A stretch of DNA of 64,000 nt, from assembly GCA_964398315.1 (NCBI GenBank), contig CAYNMV010000002.1, positions 62,001-126,000 on the forward strand. Direction: 5' to 3'. Made by a program: the position numbers and the translations under genes. A model generated the notes under the pieces. It did not search any database and had not been told where the DNA came from. It was given only the letters and a program-made list of their open reading frames with translations. This document shows, piece after piece, positions 26,441-35,246 of the stretch (positions are counted from its first letter, which is position 1; each line of letters starts with the position of its first letter). The DNA is from JADLCB01 sp964398315 (lineage in GTDB: Bacteria > Planctomycetota > Phycisphaerae > Tepidisphaerales > Tepidisphaeraceae).

Positions 26441-26549
26441 CCGTTGCGCGGCGCCGGCGCGCTGTCAGTTGTGAATCTGCGTGGCAGATCATCCTGATCG
26501 CAGCGAATGGTGACATTCCGCTGTGGTTTTGGCAATGCGCAGCGCTGGT

Positions 26550-27086
26550 TTAAGTCGCCGGGGCATCGGGTGGGGGTTGAATGTGGGCCAGCTCCGCCTG
26601 CTTGTCGCGCAGGCGCTCGATGACCACCGCCGGCAGCAGGCCGGTCAACTGATCGACGTTGCCGCCGAGGCTGACCACCTGGCGGATCAGGCTCGAACTG
26701 GTCAGGGCGTGCTGGTCTCCGGTCATGATGAAGACCGTCTCGACACCGCCGACGGCCCGATTGGCCAGGGCAAGCTGGAACTCGTAGCGCAGATCAGACA
26801 CATCGCGGATGCCACGCAGGATGGCGGTGGCGTTGACCTGCCGCACGAAATCGACAGTCAGGCCGGTGAACTGCTCGACCCGCGTGCCGGGGATGTCCAC
26901 CAGCAGCGACCGGATCATCTCCAGGCGCTCATCCAGGGTGAACATCTCGCGTTTCTCGGGGTTGATCCCCACCGCCACGATCAGCTCATCAAACAGCCGC
27001 ACACCCCGGCGAATCACGTCGAGATGACCATTGGTGATCGGGTCGAACTGCCCGGGAAACACACCGATACGCGGAGAAGCGGCCAT
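26550..27086 (-). CDS. coaD: phosphopantetheine adenylyltransferase
   Basis: CoaD forms dephospho-CoA from 4'-phosphopantetheine and ATP. The 178-residue product has the nucleotidyltransferase motif GQFDPITNGHLD with TNGH at 18-21 (the usual T/HxGH), the second motif TSSSLIRQVVSLGG (ISSTxxR type), and RGIRDVSDLRYEFQLALAN. The Met at 27086 is chosen because the protein family starts at its RIGVFPGQFDP; the upstream frame is not family-like. The C-terminal QPPPDAPAT tail is a little longer than usual. Confidence 0.94.
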   Translation of the reverse strand: MAASPRIGVFPGQFDPITNGHLDVIRRGVRLFDELIVAVGINPEKREMFTLDERLEMIRSLLVDIPGTRVEQFTGLTVDFVRQVNATAILRGIRDVSDLRYEFQLALANRAVGGVETVFIMTGDQHALTSSSLIRQVVSLGGNVDQLTGLLPAVVIERLRDKQAELAHIQPPPDAPAT

Positions 27087-27196
27087 GAGGGGGAATCTAC
27101 GCGCGGGCCGTGAGGATGACAAGGCGAGGGGGCCGCTGAAGTGTGACAGATGACGCCTGAAAAGCGCCATCAACCCGGGTTTTCAGCCTTCTCAGC

Positions 27197-27886
27197 TCAG
27201 GCTTGCCTGCTCATCTTCTCCCGCAGCTCGGCGAGCATCTGGTGGAAGGTGCGGTCGATCAGGTCCGTGATCTGGGTGGCCTTGAGGCCGTCGGTCTGCA
27301 GCGGGGGGCCATAGAGGACCTCGATGCGGGCCGGGCGGAACAGCTTGCGGCCGCGCGGCCAGGCGGCGAACGAACCTTCGATCACCGCCGGCACCACCGG
27401 CACCCCGGCCCGGCGCACGATCAGCGCTGCCCCCGCTTCGATGGGTTGCAGCTCGCCATCCTCGGTGCGCGAGCCCTCGGGGTAGATCACCAGCATGTGC
27501 CCCTGCTGCAGGCGGCGGATGCTCTCCTTCACCGCGCCCACATCCCCCGCTCCCTGCCGCACGGGAAAGGCGTTGAGGCTGCGGATCAGCCAGGCGAAAA
27601 AGCGATTGCTGAACAACCCGCTGCGCGCCAGGAAGCTCACCGGCCGGTTGAGCTGCACCGCCAGCAGCACCGGGTCGAGGTAGCTTTGGTGATTGGCCAG
27701 GATCAGCACCCCGCCGGTTTTCGGGATGTGCTGCTTGCCATGCACGCGCAGGCCGAACATCAGCGTCGTCACTACGCGGCAGATCGCCTGCAGCACCACC
27801 CACAGCGGCGTGCGCTTCATCGGATCGCGGTCAAAGAAGTCCGCGGTGTCGGTTCGCGTCTGGTCGGCGTTGGATTCAGTCTGCAT
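27197..27886 (-). CDS. plsC: 1-acyl-sn-glycerol-3-phosphate acyltransferase
   Basis: An AGPAT-family enzyme that acylates lysophosphatidic acid at the membrane. It has motif I NHQSYLD (HX4D), motif II around FFAWLIRSLNAFPVRQG, and motif III YPEGSRTEDGEL, followed by VPVVPAVIEGS. A hydrophobic segment before motif I (LWVVLQAICRVVTTLMFGL) anchors it. The Met at 27886 gives 229 residues, the family length. It lies about 55 nt downstream of cmk on the same strand, a pairing (cmk-plsC) common in bacteria. Confidence 0.92.
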   Translation of the reverse strand: MQTESNADQTRTDTADFFDRDPMKRTPLWVVLQAICRVVTTLMFGLRVHGKQHIPKTGGVLILANHQSYLDPVLLAVQLNRPVSFLARSGLFSNRFFAWLIRSLNAFPVRQGAGDVGAVKESIRRLQQGHMLVIYPEGSRTEDGELQPIEAGAALIVRRAGVPVVPAVIEGSFAAWPRGRKLFRPARIEVLYGPPLQTDGLKATQITDLIDRTFHQMLAELREKMSRQA

Positions 27887-27941
27887 GGACGAAACAATTT
27901 CCTGCTGAAAGCGCTGGCAGCCCCCGGCAAGCGGGCTGCGC

Positions 27942-28613
27942 TCAGGGTGATGACTGCCGGGCGCGGACCGCTTCAACGATGCGGTCGATCACCTGATCGA
28001 GCGTGAGGGTGGTTGTGTCAATCACGGTAGCGCCCTCCGGCACCACCAGCGGGCCGGCCGCACGGCGGCTGTCGCGCTGATCGCGGTCCTGGATCTGGTG
28101 GAGAATCTCGGCCGGATCAACCATCTCACCGCGGGCACGGAGCTGGTTCACCCGGCGGCGGGCGCGCTCTTCGGGGGTGGCATCGAGATAGAACTTGGCC
28201 TCGGCATCGGGGAAGACCACGCTCCCCTGATCGCGCCCCTCGGTGACAATATTGCCGTGCTCGCGGCCGATACGGCGCTGCTGCTCGACCAGGATCTCGC
28301 GGATCGCCGGCACCACCGCCACGTAGGAAGCCGCCCGCGTCGCCTCCATGCCGCGCAGCAGGTGGCCCACCGGTTTGTCGTTGAGCAGCACGCCCGGCGG
28401 GCGGGTCGTCCAGTCAAACTCGATGCGGCAGAGCCTGGCGATGAAGGCCAGCTCGCGGGCATCCTCCAGGTTCGCTCCCCGGCGCAGCACCTCCAGCCCC
28501 ACCGCGCGGTACATCGCCCCGGTATCCAGAAAATGATATCCCAGCCGCTCAGCCACCTGCTGTGCGACAGTCGATTTACCAGTCCCCGCGGGGCCGTCGA
28601 TGGTGATGATCAT
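27942..28613 (-). CDS. cmk: cytidylate kinase
   Basis: Cmk phosphorylates CMP/dCMP. The P-loop GPAGTGKST is at residues 7-15 directly after MIITID, then YHFLDTGAMYRAV (substrate binding), EGRDQGSVVFPDA and the Arg-rich lid RRRVNQLRARG. 223 residues from the Met at 28613. An ATG at 28634 would add MGNLRTS, and the upstream sequence does not decide between them. It is upstream of plsC and downstream of the sugar isomerase, all minus strand. Confidence 0.94.
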   Translation of the reverse strand: MIITIDGPAGTGKSTVAQQVAERLGYHFLDTGAMYRAVGLEVLRRGANLEDARELAFIARLCRIEFDWTTRPPGVLLNDKPVGHLLRGMEATRAASYVAVVPAIREILVEQQRRIGREHGNIVTEGRDQGSVVFPDAEAKFYLDATPEERARRRVNQLRARGEMVDPAEILHQIQDRDQRDSRRAAGPLVVPEGATVIDTTTLTLDQVIDRIVEAVRARQSSP

Positions 28614-28701
28614 GGAGGTTCGTAAGTTGCCCATGCAGGCCAGTCCACCCGCTATCAACCGGCAGCATAAAGCCGATCCGCGACCCAAGCCGCACACGGC
28701 A

Positions 28702-29523
28702 TCATGCCAACAATTCCCGAAGTTTTCGCACGCCGCGGTCGATGCCAACCAGCGCATCGCCGCCGCCTTCGTACTCGATGCCGAGGTAGCCATCATAGCC
28801 GGCAGCGCGGGTGATCTCGACGCAGCGGGCCAGATCGAAGGATGGATGATTCAGGTGCTCATCGATGGCGTTGATCTTGGCGTGGACGGCCAGGGCATAA
28901 GGGAAAACCTGCTCCAGTGCGGCGTAGCGGTCAATGCGATCGGGCCAGTTGCCCCAGTCAACCAATGTGCCGCAGGCCGCTTCACCATGTGATTGCCGCA
29001 CAGCACTGACGACGCGGGCCAGGGATTCGGGATCGCCGCTGAGGCCCCAGTGATTCTCGATCAGCACGGCCACGTTGTGCTTGCGGCCGATATCGCACAG
29101 CCGGCGAAAGCTGTCGATGCAGGCCTGTTCGGCGGCCTGGCGGGCCGGATCGGCAGCCGGCAGATCGGCTGCCGCCTTGCCGCCGGAGTTGGCGCGAATG
29201 GCGCGGATGCCCATCTCGGCGGCCACCGGAATCCATGCCCCATAGTTTTGCACGCCCTGTTCACGGACGACCGGATCGGTTGAAGCCAGGTCCCCCTTTT
29301 CATCCACCGCAATGTTCAGCAGCCGCATGCCGGCTTTCTCGGCCGCCGCCACCAGTTGCCGCAGATAGCTCGAATCGCGCGAAGCGAAGAAGGGGTTGTT
29401 CAGCTCCAGCGCTTCCAGCCCGAAGCGTTCGCGCACCAGGGCGGGCACATCGAGGTAATTCAGCGGATTGTCCACCTGCCGCAGCAGCGGGTGAAGGCTC
29501 CAGGTGGCGAGACTGAGCTGCAT
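28702..29523 (-). CDS. sugar phosphate isomerase/epimerase (xylose isomerase-like TIM barrel)
   Basis: A 273-residue TIM-barrel protein. Features are LSLATWSLHPLL at the first strand, GLEALELNNPFF (metal-ligand Glu), VAVLIENHWGLSGDP (second Glu in the IENH motif), DWGNWPD (Asp) and GYLGIEYEGGGDAL (last Glu). This is the AP-endonuclease-2/xylose isomerase-like set of metal ligands. The true substrate is not readable. GGAG (complement) lies about 10 nt before the ATG. It follows the ThuA gene on the same strand, and ThuA plus sugar isomerase pairs are common in sugar catabolism clusters. Confidence 0.85.
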   Translation of the reverse strand: MQLSLATWSLHPLLRQVDNPLNYLDVPALVRERFGLEALELNNPFFASRDSSYLRQLVAAAEKAGMRLLNIAVDEKGDLASTDPVVREQGVQNYGAWIPVAAEMGIRAIRANSGGKAAADLPAADPARQAAEQACIDSFRRLCDIGRKHNVAVLIENHWGLSGDPESLARVVSAVRQSHGEAACGTLVDWGNWPDRIDRYAALEQVFPYALAVHAKINAIDEHLNHPSFDLARCVEITRAAGYDGYLGIEYEGGGDALVGIDRGVRKLRELLA

Positions 29524-29549
29524 GAGGTTATCGCTCCATTGGTAGAGTC

Positions 29550-29611
29550 ATGGGTGATGGGTCGCAACCTGGCGAACCACCTTCCGGCGCATCGCCCGAC
29601 CCATCACCCAT
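29550..29611. repeat. 15-bp perfect inverted repeat between ThuA and isomerase genes
   Basis: Arm ATGGGTGATGGGTCG (29550-29564) pairs exactly with CGACCCATCACCCAT (29597-29611), with a 32-nt loop. It lies in the leader of the isomerase gene and after the ThuA stop. There is no T-tract on the minus strand, so it is not a classical terminator; an mRNA-processing hairpin or a regulator site is possible. Confidence 0.7.
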
Positions 29612-29643
29612 CACTGATCATCCATCACCTTACTCGCATCGCC

Positions 29644-30303
29644 TTACTTGGCCGCCCAGTTGAAGCCACGGCGCATCAAGGTCAGGCATGGTTCGGATTC
29701 GACAATGTTGGCCTGGTGGCCCAGTGAGTTGTAGAAGACGCGGCCCTTGCCGTAGTAGCGCGTCCAGACGACCGGCATGTCGAACCGGCCGTTGGGTGTG
29801 TGCGGGCCGGCGGCAACCGGGAATTCGGTGGTGGCCAGCGTGCGATTGCTGGGGTCGGTGTGCATGTAATACTGCTCGGAGCAGACGTCGAAATCCTGGA
29901 TCCCTTCGACGATCGGATGGCTGCCCTTGATGATCTTCACGCGGTAGGTGGTGCCATCGTTGCCGGGATGGGCGACCCACTGCCCGCCGGTCATGAACTG
30001 CCATTCGGTGTTCTCGCGGAAGGCATCGCACATGCCGCCGTGACAGCCGGCGATGCCGACACCACCGTCGCGGACGGCCTTGAGCACCGGATTCACCTGC
30101 TCGCCCGTGATCTTGCCCATGGTCCAGATGGGAACGATCAGATTCAGGCCCATCAGCTTGGCCTCATCGGTGAAGGCATCGAGGGTGTCGGCCACCTCGG
30201 TCTCGAATCCCTCCTGCTTCAGCACGCGCTCGAAGATGGCGGCCACCTGCCTGGGCTGGTGCCCGTCCCAGCCGCCCCAGACGATCAATGCCTTCTTGCT
30301 CAT
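29644..30303 (-). CDS. ThuA domain protein (trehalose-utilisation type)
   Basis: A 219-residue glutamine-amidotransferase-like flavodoxin-fold protein. It has KALIVWGGWDGHQPRQVA at the start, VGIAGCHGGMCDAFRENTEWQFMTGGQWVAHPG (family Cys-His-Gly elbow), GIQDFDVCSEQYYMHTDPSN and VVWTRYYGKGRVFYNSLGHQANI. ThuA proteins act in sugar (disaccharide) metabolism; the exact reaction is unclear for this one. The Met at 30303 is chosen because CAGGAG lies about 8 nt before it. It heads the minus-strand group with the isomerase. Confidence 0.88.
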   Translation of the reverse strand: MSKKALIVWGGWDGHQPRQVAAIFERVLKQEGFETEVADTLDAFTDEAKLMGLNLIVPIWTMGKITGEQVNPVLKAVRDGGVGIAGCHGGMCDAFRENTEWQFMTGGQWVAHPGNDGTTYRVKIIKGSHPIVEGIQDFDVCSEQYYMHTDPSNRTLATTEFPVAAGPHTPNGRFDMPVVWTRYYGKGRVFYNSLGHQANIVESEPCLTLMRRGFNWAAK

Positions 30304-30599
30304 TGAGCTGCTCCTGAGATGAGTATGTTTGCCGCGGTCCAACGCGGATCGCAGGTAATGGTAAACGATGGTCGGCCGGATGGAAGCAATCAAACATCAT
30401 CGGGCATGGGGGGGATGGCATCCGTCTGCGCGTGGGTGACTTGCAGGCCGGGCGCGACCGATCGGGCGGACACGACAGGTGAAAGCCTGCGCCGATGCCC
30501 TCAGGCGGCAGAAAGCCACCGGCCGCAGCGGATGAGCAACACGCACGGCGAGCGGCTGCGCGGGTTCAAATCCACGATGAGGCCATCTGCACGGCCTGT

Positions 30600-31589
30600 T
30601 CAGGGCTGCATGAGGTGAAAGCAGTCCTCCGGGCGGATGTCGCCGGTGATATCACCCAGAGTCTTGAGCTGATCGATCAGGGTCTGCCAGCGCTGCGCGG
30701 TCATGATGCCGAGGCCGTGCTGCCGGGTCTCCTCCGTCTGGATCAGCGGCACCTGGGCGGCGGCCGATTCGGTAAACGTGGCGGCATCCATTTCCGGGCG
30801 CTGAAGGCGCATGGCATCATTGGCCGGCTCGGGATCGGCCAGGTAGCTGCTCCATCCCTCGCGAACGGCCGCCACCATCGCCGCGACCTGCTCGGGGTGC
30901 TCATCGAGATACTTGCGGCTGGTGGCCAGCACGGTGGTGTACGGGTTGTAGCCAGCCTCCTTGACCAGGAACGTGCGCGTCTTCACTCCGTGCTTCTCGG
31001 CGGCCAGTGGCTCGCTGGTGATGAAGCACTGCTGGGTGAAGTTCACATCTGCCAGGAAGGACGTGATATCGCCGCCGGGAGAAGGGACGATGCGCACCTT
31101 ATCGAAATCGTGCTGCTGGGCCAGCAGGCGGGCATACGGCAGGGCTTTCTGCATGGCGACGGTGCCGGGGGCGTTAAAAATGTCGCCGATGGCGGTGAAC
31201 CCGCGCTCGGCGTGGGTCATCAGCCCCTGGGGACAGTCCTGGTAGACCGCAAACAGCGCTACCACATCGTTGCCGCGATCGCGTGCGATGACGATTTCAT
31301 CGGCCGAGACGATGCCAAACTCCGCGCTGCCGGCCCCGATCATCTGCACTGTCGGCGTCCCCGCGCCGCCGGGGAGGATCTCAACCGACAGCCCGTGCCT
31401 GGCGTAGTGGCCGTGGACCTTGGCATCGTAGAAGCCGCCGAACTGGGGTTCGGGCTTCCAGTTCAGCGCCAGGCGAACTCGCGTGCCGTCGCTGTTCGTC
31501 CCGGCCGAGTCCCCGCCATCACAGCCGGTGATGAACCACAAAGACACACAGACACAGAGAAGCAGGATGAAGAAATGAATGTGCTTCAT
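30600..31589 (-). CDS. ABC transporter substrate-binding lipoprotein (NMT1/THI5-like)
   Basis: The periplasmic binding lipoprotein of the importer encoded upstream. The signal peptide MKHIHFFILLLCVCVSLWF leads to lipobox FITGC. The mature part has the NMT1/THI5 pattern VRLALNWKPEPQFGGFYDAKVHGHYARHGL, then VQMIGAGSAEFGIVSADEIVIARDRG and FLADVNFTQQCFITSEP. This class carries pyrimidine precursors, riboflavin, taurine or nitrate; the WKPEPQFGGFY form is closest to THI5-like proteins but the ligand is not determined. The Met at 31589 is used, four codons after the first one. Confidence 0.85.
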   Translation of the reverse strand: MKHIHFFILLLCVCVSLWFITGCDGGDSAGTNSDGTRVRLALNWKPEPQFGGFYDAKVHGHYARHGLSVEILPGGAGTPTVQMIGAGSAEFGIVSADEIVIARDRGNDVVALFAVYQDCPQGLMTHAERGFTAIGDIFNAPGTVAMQKALPYARLLAQQHDFDKVRIVPSPGGDITSFLADVNFTQQCFITSEPLAAEKHGVKTRTFLVKEAGYNPYTTVLATSRKYLDEHPEQVAAMVAAVREGWSSYLADPEPANDAMRLQRPEMDAATFTESAAAQVPLIQTEETRQHGLGIMTAQRWQTLIDQLKTLGDITGDIRPEDCFHLMQP

Positions 31590-31788
31590 GATGGATCGCA
31601 TTCGGTTTCGGGGGTTGTCTTCCGTTTACTGGATACACACGTGTTACAGGGCCCGCGCGTGGCACGGAGAGAGTGATGGACACGCGGCTGAAACCGCTGT
31701 GCAACATGCCCGCTGGTGAAAAGGTGCACGTGTCCGTTTCCGCCGTGCTGCCGTGGTTCAATCGGCCTTTCGCGGGACCAGTGGCCGC

Positions 31789-32721
31789 CTATCCCTGCTC
31801 GGAGGCGTGCCAGTGCCGCAGGGTAATGCGGCTGATGGTGTTGATGATCGCGAAGAAAGCCAGGCCGAGCAAGGCGGCCAGCACGATGGCGGCGTAGACG
31901 ATATCGGGGCGCTGGCGGGGGATGGCCGCGACGATCTCATCGCCCAGCCCGACCGAGCCGCCGATGAATTCGCCCACGATTGCTCCGATGACCGCCAGCC
32001 CCGCCGCGATGCGCAGGCCGGTGAGGAGGTGGGGCAGCGCCGCCGGCAGCCGCAGCTTCCACAGTGTTTTCCAGCGTCCCGCGCCATAGAGACGGAACAG
32101 ATCAACCAGGGCCGGGTCGGTCGAGCGCAGGCCGGTGAGCGTGTTGGCCAGCACCGGGAACACCGAGACGATGAACGCCGCCGCCACGATCGTCTGCATG
32201 CCGTATCCCAGGTAAACCACCAGCAGCGGGGCGATCGCGATGATCGGCACGGTCTGGAAGAAGACGGCATAGGGATAAAACGCCCGTTCGATCCACCTGG
32301 CGCTGGACAGCACCACCGCGGCCAGGACGCCGGTGAGGGTGCTCAATCCCAGTGCGATGACTGCGCTCAGGCCGGTCTGTGCGGTCGATTCCCACAGCCG
32401 CGGGTTGGACAGAAGCTGGCGGGCGGTGTCGCTGGGGGTGGGGACGATGTAGCTCCAGATCACCCCCGCGCGGATGAGGATTTCCAGCAGCGCCACGAAC
32501 AATATGAACACGAGAATGGGTGGCAGCACCGCACTCAGCGCGGTGCGCCCGGGGCGCGACGCACGGCCGCTTGAGGGTGCCGGGATCCCCATCAGCGTCT
32601 GGGCGGCCTGCCCATCCAGGGGATGCCGGCCGGCTGCGCTTTCGGTGGCCGCCGATGCAGCACGCGCGCTGTCCGGTGCAGCATCGATGAGCGATGTGGT
32701 CTGATCGGCCTGTCTGCTCAT
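31789..32721 (-). CDS. ABC importer permease (NMT1/taurine/nitrate class)
   Basis: A 310-residue inner-membrane permease. It has a hydrophilic N-terminal extension of about 60 residues, then six helices with the BPD_transp_1 fold: VIWSYIVPTPSDTARQLL, the FQTVPIIAIAPLLVVYLGYG segment, and the EAA-like loop FRLYGAGRWKTLWKLRLPAALPHLLTGLRIAAGLAVIGAIVGE. The start overlaps the stop of the ATPase gene by 4 nt, so the two are coupled. The binding protein follows about 200 nt downstream. Confidence 0.9.
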   Translation of the reverse strand: MSRQADQTTSLIDAAPDSARAASAATESAAGRHPLDGQAAQTLMGIPAPSSGRASRPGRTALSAVLPPILVFILFVALLEILIRAGVIWSYIVPTPSDTARQLLSNPRLWESTAQTGLSAVIALGLSTLTGVLAAVVLSSARWIERAFYPYAVFFQTVPIIAIAPLLVVYLGYGMQTIVAAAFIVSVFPVLANTLTGLRSTDPALVDLFRLYGAGRWKTLWKLRLPAALPHLLTGLRIAAGLAVIGAIVGEFIGGSVGLGDEIVAAIPRQRPDIVYAAIVLAALLGLAFFAIINTISRITLRHWHASEQG

Positions 32722-33569
32722 GCCTCCACCTCCTCGGCGGCCAGTGCCCGGTGCAGCGCCTGCATCTGCCGGGCAAAGGCCGGATCGGCCCGCAGCTCGG
32801 CGTGACGGGCTTCGGGCAGCTCAATTGGCTGATCCAGGACGACGCGCGCCGGCCGGCGGGAGAAGACCACCGCCCGCTCGGCCAGAAAAGTCGCTTCCGA
32901 GATCGAGTGGGTCACAAACAGCACCGTCATTCGCCGCTGAAGCCACAGCTCGCGCAGCATCTCATCCAGGCGCTGGCGGGTGATGGCATCGAGGGCGGCG
33001 AACGGCTCATCCAGCAGCAGAAGCTGCGGGTCGGTCACCAGCGCCCGCGCCAGCGAGACGCGCATGCGCATCCCGCCTGAAAGCTGTGCCGGATAACGCC
33101 CCAGCGCTTCGCCGAGGCCAAGCTGCTCCAGCACCGCCGCCGCCCGGTCCCGGCGGACGGATTTGGGTTCGTTCCGCAATTCCAGCGGCAGCGCGGCATT
33201 GTCCAGCACCGTCCGCCACGGCAGCAGATGGGCATCCTGAAAAACGTACGCCAGCTCTTTGGAACCGTTACGTGCCGGCTGGTAAGACATTGTATCGCCG
33301 GAACTTGCATCAAAATTGGCTTCGTTCCGTCCAATTCGTGCCGAGCCCTGGTCTGGCTGATCCAGTCCGGCAACAATCCGCAAAAGAGTTGATTTACCAC
33401 AACCCGACGGCCCGAGCAGGGCCACGAACTGTCCCGCCGGCACCTCCAGCGACACCCCCGCGATGGCCACCACCCCCCCGGCGAACACGCGCTTCACCTC
33501 CTGTATAGACACAGGCAAGCCGGATTGGTTCGCCGGATTCATACTTAAAATGATAGCGGATATTGCCAT
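32718..33569 (-). CDS. ABC importer ATP-binding protein
   Basis: A nucleotide-binding subunit of the same importer. Walker A is GPSGCGKST, the Q-loop is VFQDAHLLPWRT, the signature is LSGGMRMRVSLARAL, Walker B is LLLLDEPFAALD and the H-loop is VTHSISEA. The ATG at 33569 follows the stop of a possible 47-codon frame by only 3 nt; a second ATG at 33542 (MNPANQSG) is the other candidate. Neither has a clear ribosome site. A stretch of about 20 residues after Walker A (RNEANFDASSGDTMSYQPARN) is longer than usual for the class. Confidence 0.9.
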   Translation of the reverse strand: MAISAIILSMNPANQSGLPVSIQEVKRVFAGGVVAIAGVSLEVPAGQFVALLGPSGCGKSTLLRIVAGLDQPDQGSARIGRNEANFDASSGDTMSYQPARNGSKELAYVFQDAHLLPWRTVLDNAALPLELRNEPKSVRRDRAAAVLEQLGLGEALGRYPAQLSGGMRMRVSLARALVTDPQLLLLDEPFAALDAITRQRLDEMLRELWLQRRMTVLFVTHSISEATFLAERAVVFSRRPARVVLDQPIELPEARHAELRADPAFARQMQALHRALAAEEVEA

Positions 33570-33572
33570 TGG

Positions 33573-33716
33573 TTACTTGATACTTGTCACCTGCTGGAAG
33601 ACGCGGGCCGCAGGCTGCGAAAACCGCCCCGTGGGCAATATTCTGCAAGCGGCCCCGTCCCACCGGTTGTGCCAGTGATCCATCACCCCCTGGCAAATGG
33701 CCTTCCCCTGTGTCAT
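33573..33716 (-). CDS. possible small leader ORF, 47 aa
   Basis: An ATG at 33716 has an AGGAG-like site directly before it (AAAGGCAGGAG, very short spacing). It runs 47 codons to a TAA just 3 nt before the ATPase ATG. The peptide (begins MTQGKAICQGVMDHW) matches nothing I know. The tight spacing would allow translational coupling. It could also be chance. Confidence 0.25.
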   Translation of the reverse strand: MTQGKAICQGVMDHWHNRWDGAACRILPTGRFSQPAARVFQQVTSIK

Positions 33717-33831
33717 CTCCTGCCTTTCCTTTTGACAAGCGCGCATCGGCCACGGTACATTTCGGATCGCGCTTAATACTCGCAGATTGCAAGACATCGG
33801 CGAATTCCACACCCTGAGGAAAGGCGAGGCT

Positions 33832-34068
33832 ATGAAAACCCTGGCGCTGCTCGTTCTGTCGGCCACCATGCTCGTACTCTCCAGCGGGTGCGTTTACCGC
33901 ATTCCGCACCAGAATGATCCCTTCGCCACCCCGGCCCTCTCCGGCCAGGAGCGCGTCCAGCAGATCGATCGCAACTGGGCCTACGAAGGCCAGCACATTC
34001 AGGACGACTGGGACCACTTCTGGCTCCTTCGCCCTGTCAGCCGCATGACCACCTGGAACGTGCGCTGA
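33832..34068 (+). CDS. small lipoprotein, 78 aa
   Basis: MKTLALLVLSATMLVLSSGC is a textbook lipoprotein signal with the lipidated Cys at about position 20. The mature part of roughly 58 residues is polar and aromatic (YRIPHQNDPFATP, ERVQQIDRNWAYEGQHIQDDWDHFWLLRP). A GAGG/AAAGG ribosome site lies just before the ATG. Family unknown. It is followed by a terminator, so it is a single-gene unit. Confidence 0.75.
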   Translation: MKTLALLVLSATMLVLSSGCVYRIPHQNDPFATPALSGQERVQQIDRNWAYEGQHIQDDWDHFWLLRPVSRMTTWNVR

Positions 34069-34096
34069 ACCCGTCAGTCAGTCTCATGCACTCTCC

Positions 34097-34135
34097 CGGC
34101 TCGGGCGTCTGAACAGATGCCCGAGCCGTTTGCTT
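34097..34135 (+). terminator. intrinsic terminator after the small lipoprotein gene
   Basis: CGGCTCGGGC (34097-34106) pairs with GCCCGAGCCG (34119-34128) and is followed by TTTGCTT. The inner bases can extend the stem. It lies 30 nt after the stop. Confidence 0.8.
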
Positions 34136-34166
34136 GCGCCACGATCAACAAAATCCCGTCTGCCGG

Positions 34167-34195
34167 CTGACAATCATCAACCCACACTCGACAAT
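34167..34195 (+). promoter_or_regulatory. putative promoter of the metallophosphoesterase gene, leaderless
   Basis: CTGACA (34167-34172), 17-nt spacer, GACAAT (34190-34195), then 6 nt to the ATG at 34202. Transcription would start at or next to the start codon. Confidence 0.5.
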
Positions 34196-34201
34196 GGGGG
34201 C

Positions 34202-35065
34202 ATGCGCCTGCTCATCACCGCCGACCTGCATTACAACCATCCGCGGTCACGGGCGCTGGCCGAGGACGTGATCGAGCAGATCAACGCCGAGCGGCCCGAT
34301 GCGGTGCTGGTCGCCGGCGATACCGCCGTCGCCGATGGCGATGCCCTGGAGCGCTGCCTGGGGCTGTTCAATGTTGACGGGCCAAAGCTCTTCATCGCCG
34401 GCAACCATGAGCTGTGGACGCACGGCCCCGACAGCTACGCCCTGTTCAAGCACGATCTGCCCCGGCGGGTGCGGTCGCTGGGGTGGCACTGGTTGCAGGA
34501 TGAGCCGGTGCGCCTGAATCAGCACGCGGCGGTGGTGGGGAGCATCGGGTGGTATGACTACTCGATGGCCGAGCCCGCCCTGGGCATCCCGCGGCGGTTT
34601 TACCAGGCCAAGGTCTCACCGGGGGCGGCCGAGCGGTTCAGCGAGTTCCGCCCGCTGTTCGATGCCGCCGATGACATCCCGCCGCACGCCCGCGAGATCG
34701 TGGCCCGCTGGAACGATGGCAAGTTTGTGAAACTCGGCCGGGAAGATGCGGTCTTCCTGGATGAACTGCTCGACCAGCTCCGCCGGCAGCTTGATGCGCT
34801 GCACAGCGTGCCGCGGGTGATCGCGGCGATCCATCACCTGCCGTTCGCCGAGCTGCTGCCGCCGCGGCATGGCAGCCAGTGGGACTTCGCCCGCGCCTAT
34901 CTCGGCTCGCCGCGAATCGGCGAGCTGCTGCTGAACTATCCCAACATCACCGATGTCTTCTGCGGCCACAGCCACCTCGCCGCCGAGGCGCGCATCGGCA
35001 GCCTGAATGCCATCAACATCGGCAGCGGATACCGGTTCAAGACCTACCGTATGCTTGAGCTGTAG
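34202..35065 (+). CDS. calcineurin-like metallophosphoesterase
   Basis: A 287-residue phosphoesterase. The metal-binding blocks are all visible: MRLLITADLHYNH (D-x-H), VLVAGDTAVADG (GD), FIAGNHELW (GNHE), IAAIHHLPF (H) and FCGHSHLAAEARIG (GHxH). It probably hydrolyses a phosphomonoester or diester in the cytoplasm; the substrate is not readable. The start at 34202 is where family similarity begins and agrees with the promoter box 6 nt upstream. Confidence 0.9.
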   Translation: MRLLITADLHYNHPRSRALAEDVIEQINAERPDAVLVAGDTAVADGDALERCLGLFNVDGPKLFIAGNHELWTHGPDSYALFKHDLPRRVRSLGWHWLQDEPVRLNQHAAVVGSIGWYDYSMAEPALGIPRRFYQAKVSPGAAERFSEFRPLFDAADDIPPHAREIVARWNDGKFVKLGREDAVFLDELLDQLRRQLDALHSVPRVIAAIHHLPFAELLPPRHGSQWDFARAYLGSPRIGELLLNYPNITDVFCGHSHLAAEARIGSLNAINIGSGYRFKTYRMLEL

Positions 35066-35232
35066 CCGCAAGACGCTGTAAGCAGCGGCCATGCCGGCCA
35101 TACCGGAGCGGCCCATGCCACCGGTTCGGCCGAACGAACCCAAGCGCTCTCCCCGGGGCAATGTGCGTGCTGCCAACCCGCATGGATTGGAGAGGATGGG
35201 AGGGCAGAGGTCGCGTCAGCGCAGGTTGGCGC

Positions 35233-35238
35233 TATAAT
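35233..35238 (+). promoter_or_regulatory. perfect TATAAT box 8 nt before a start codon
   Basis: A consensus -10 hexamer sits just upstream of the ATG at 35247. No good -35 hexamer is visible at the usual distance. If used, the mRNA would be essentially leaderless. Confidence 0.45.
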
Positions 35239-35246
35239 CGCCGGCG

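Noticed and set aside
33570..33831. Riboswitch (TPP or FMN) upstream of the THI5-like importer
   Set aside because: I searched for the conserved thi-box and FMN-element landmarks by eye and found no convincing match. A covariance-model search would decide.
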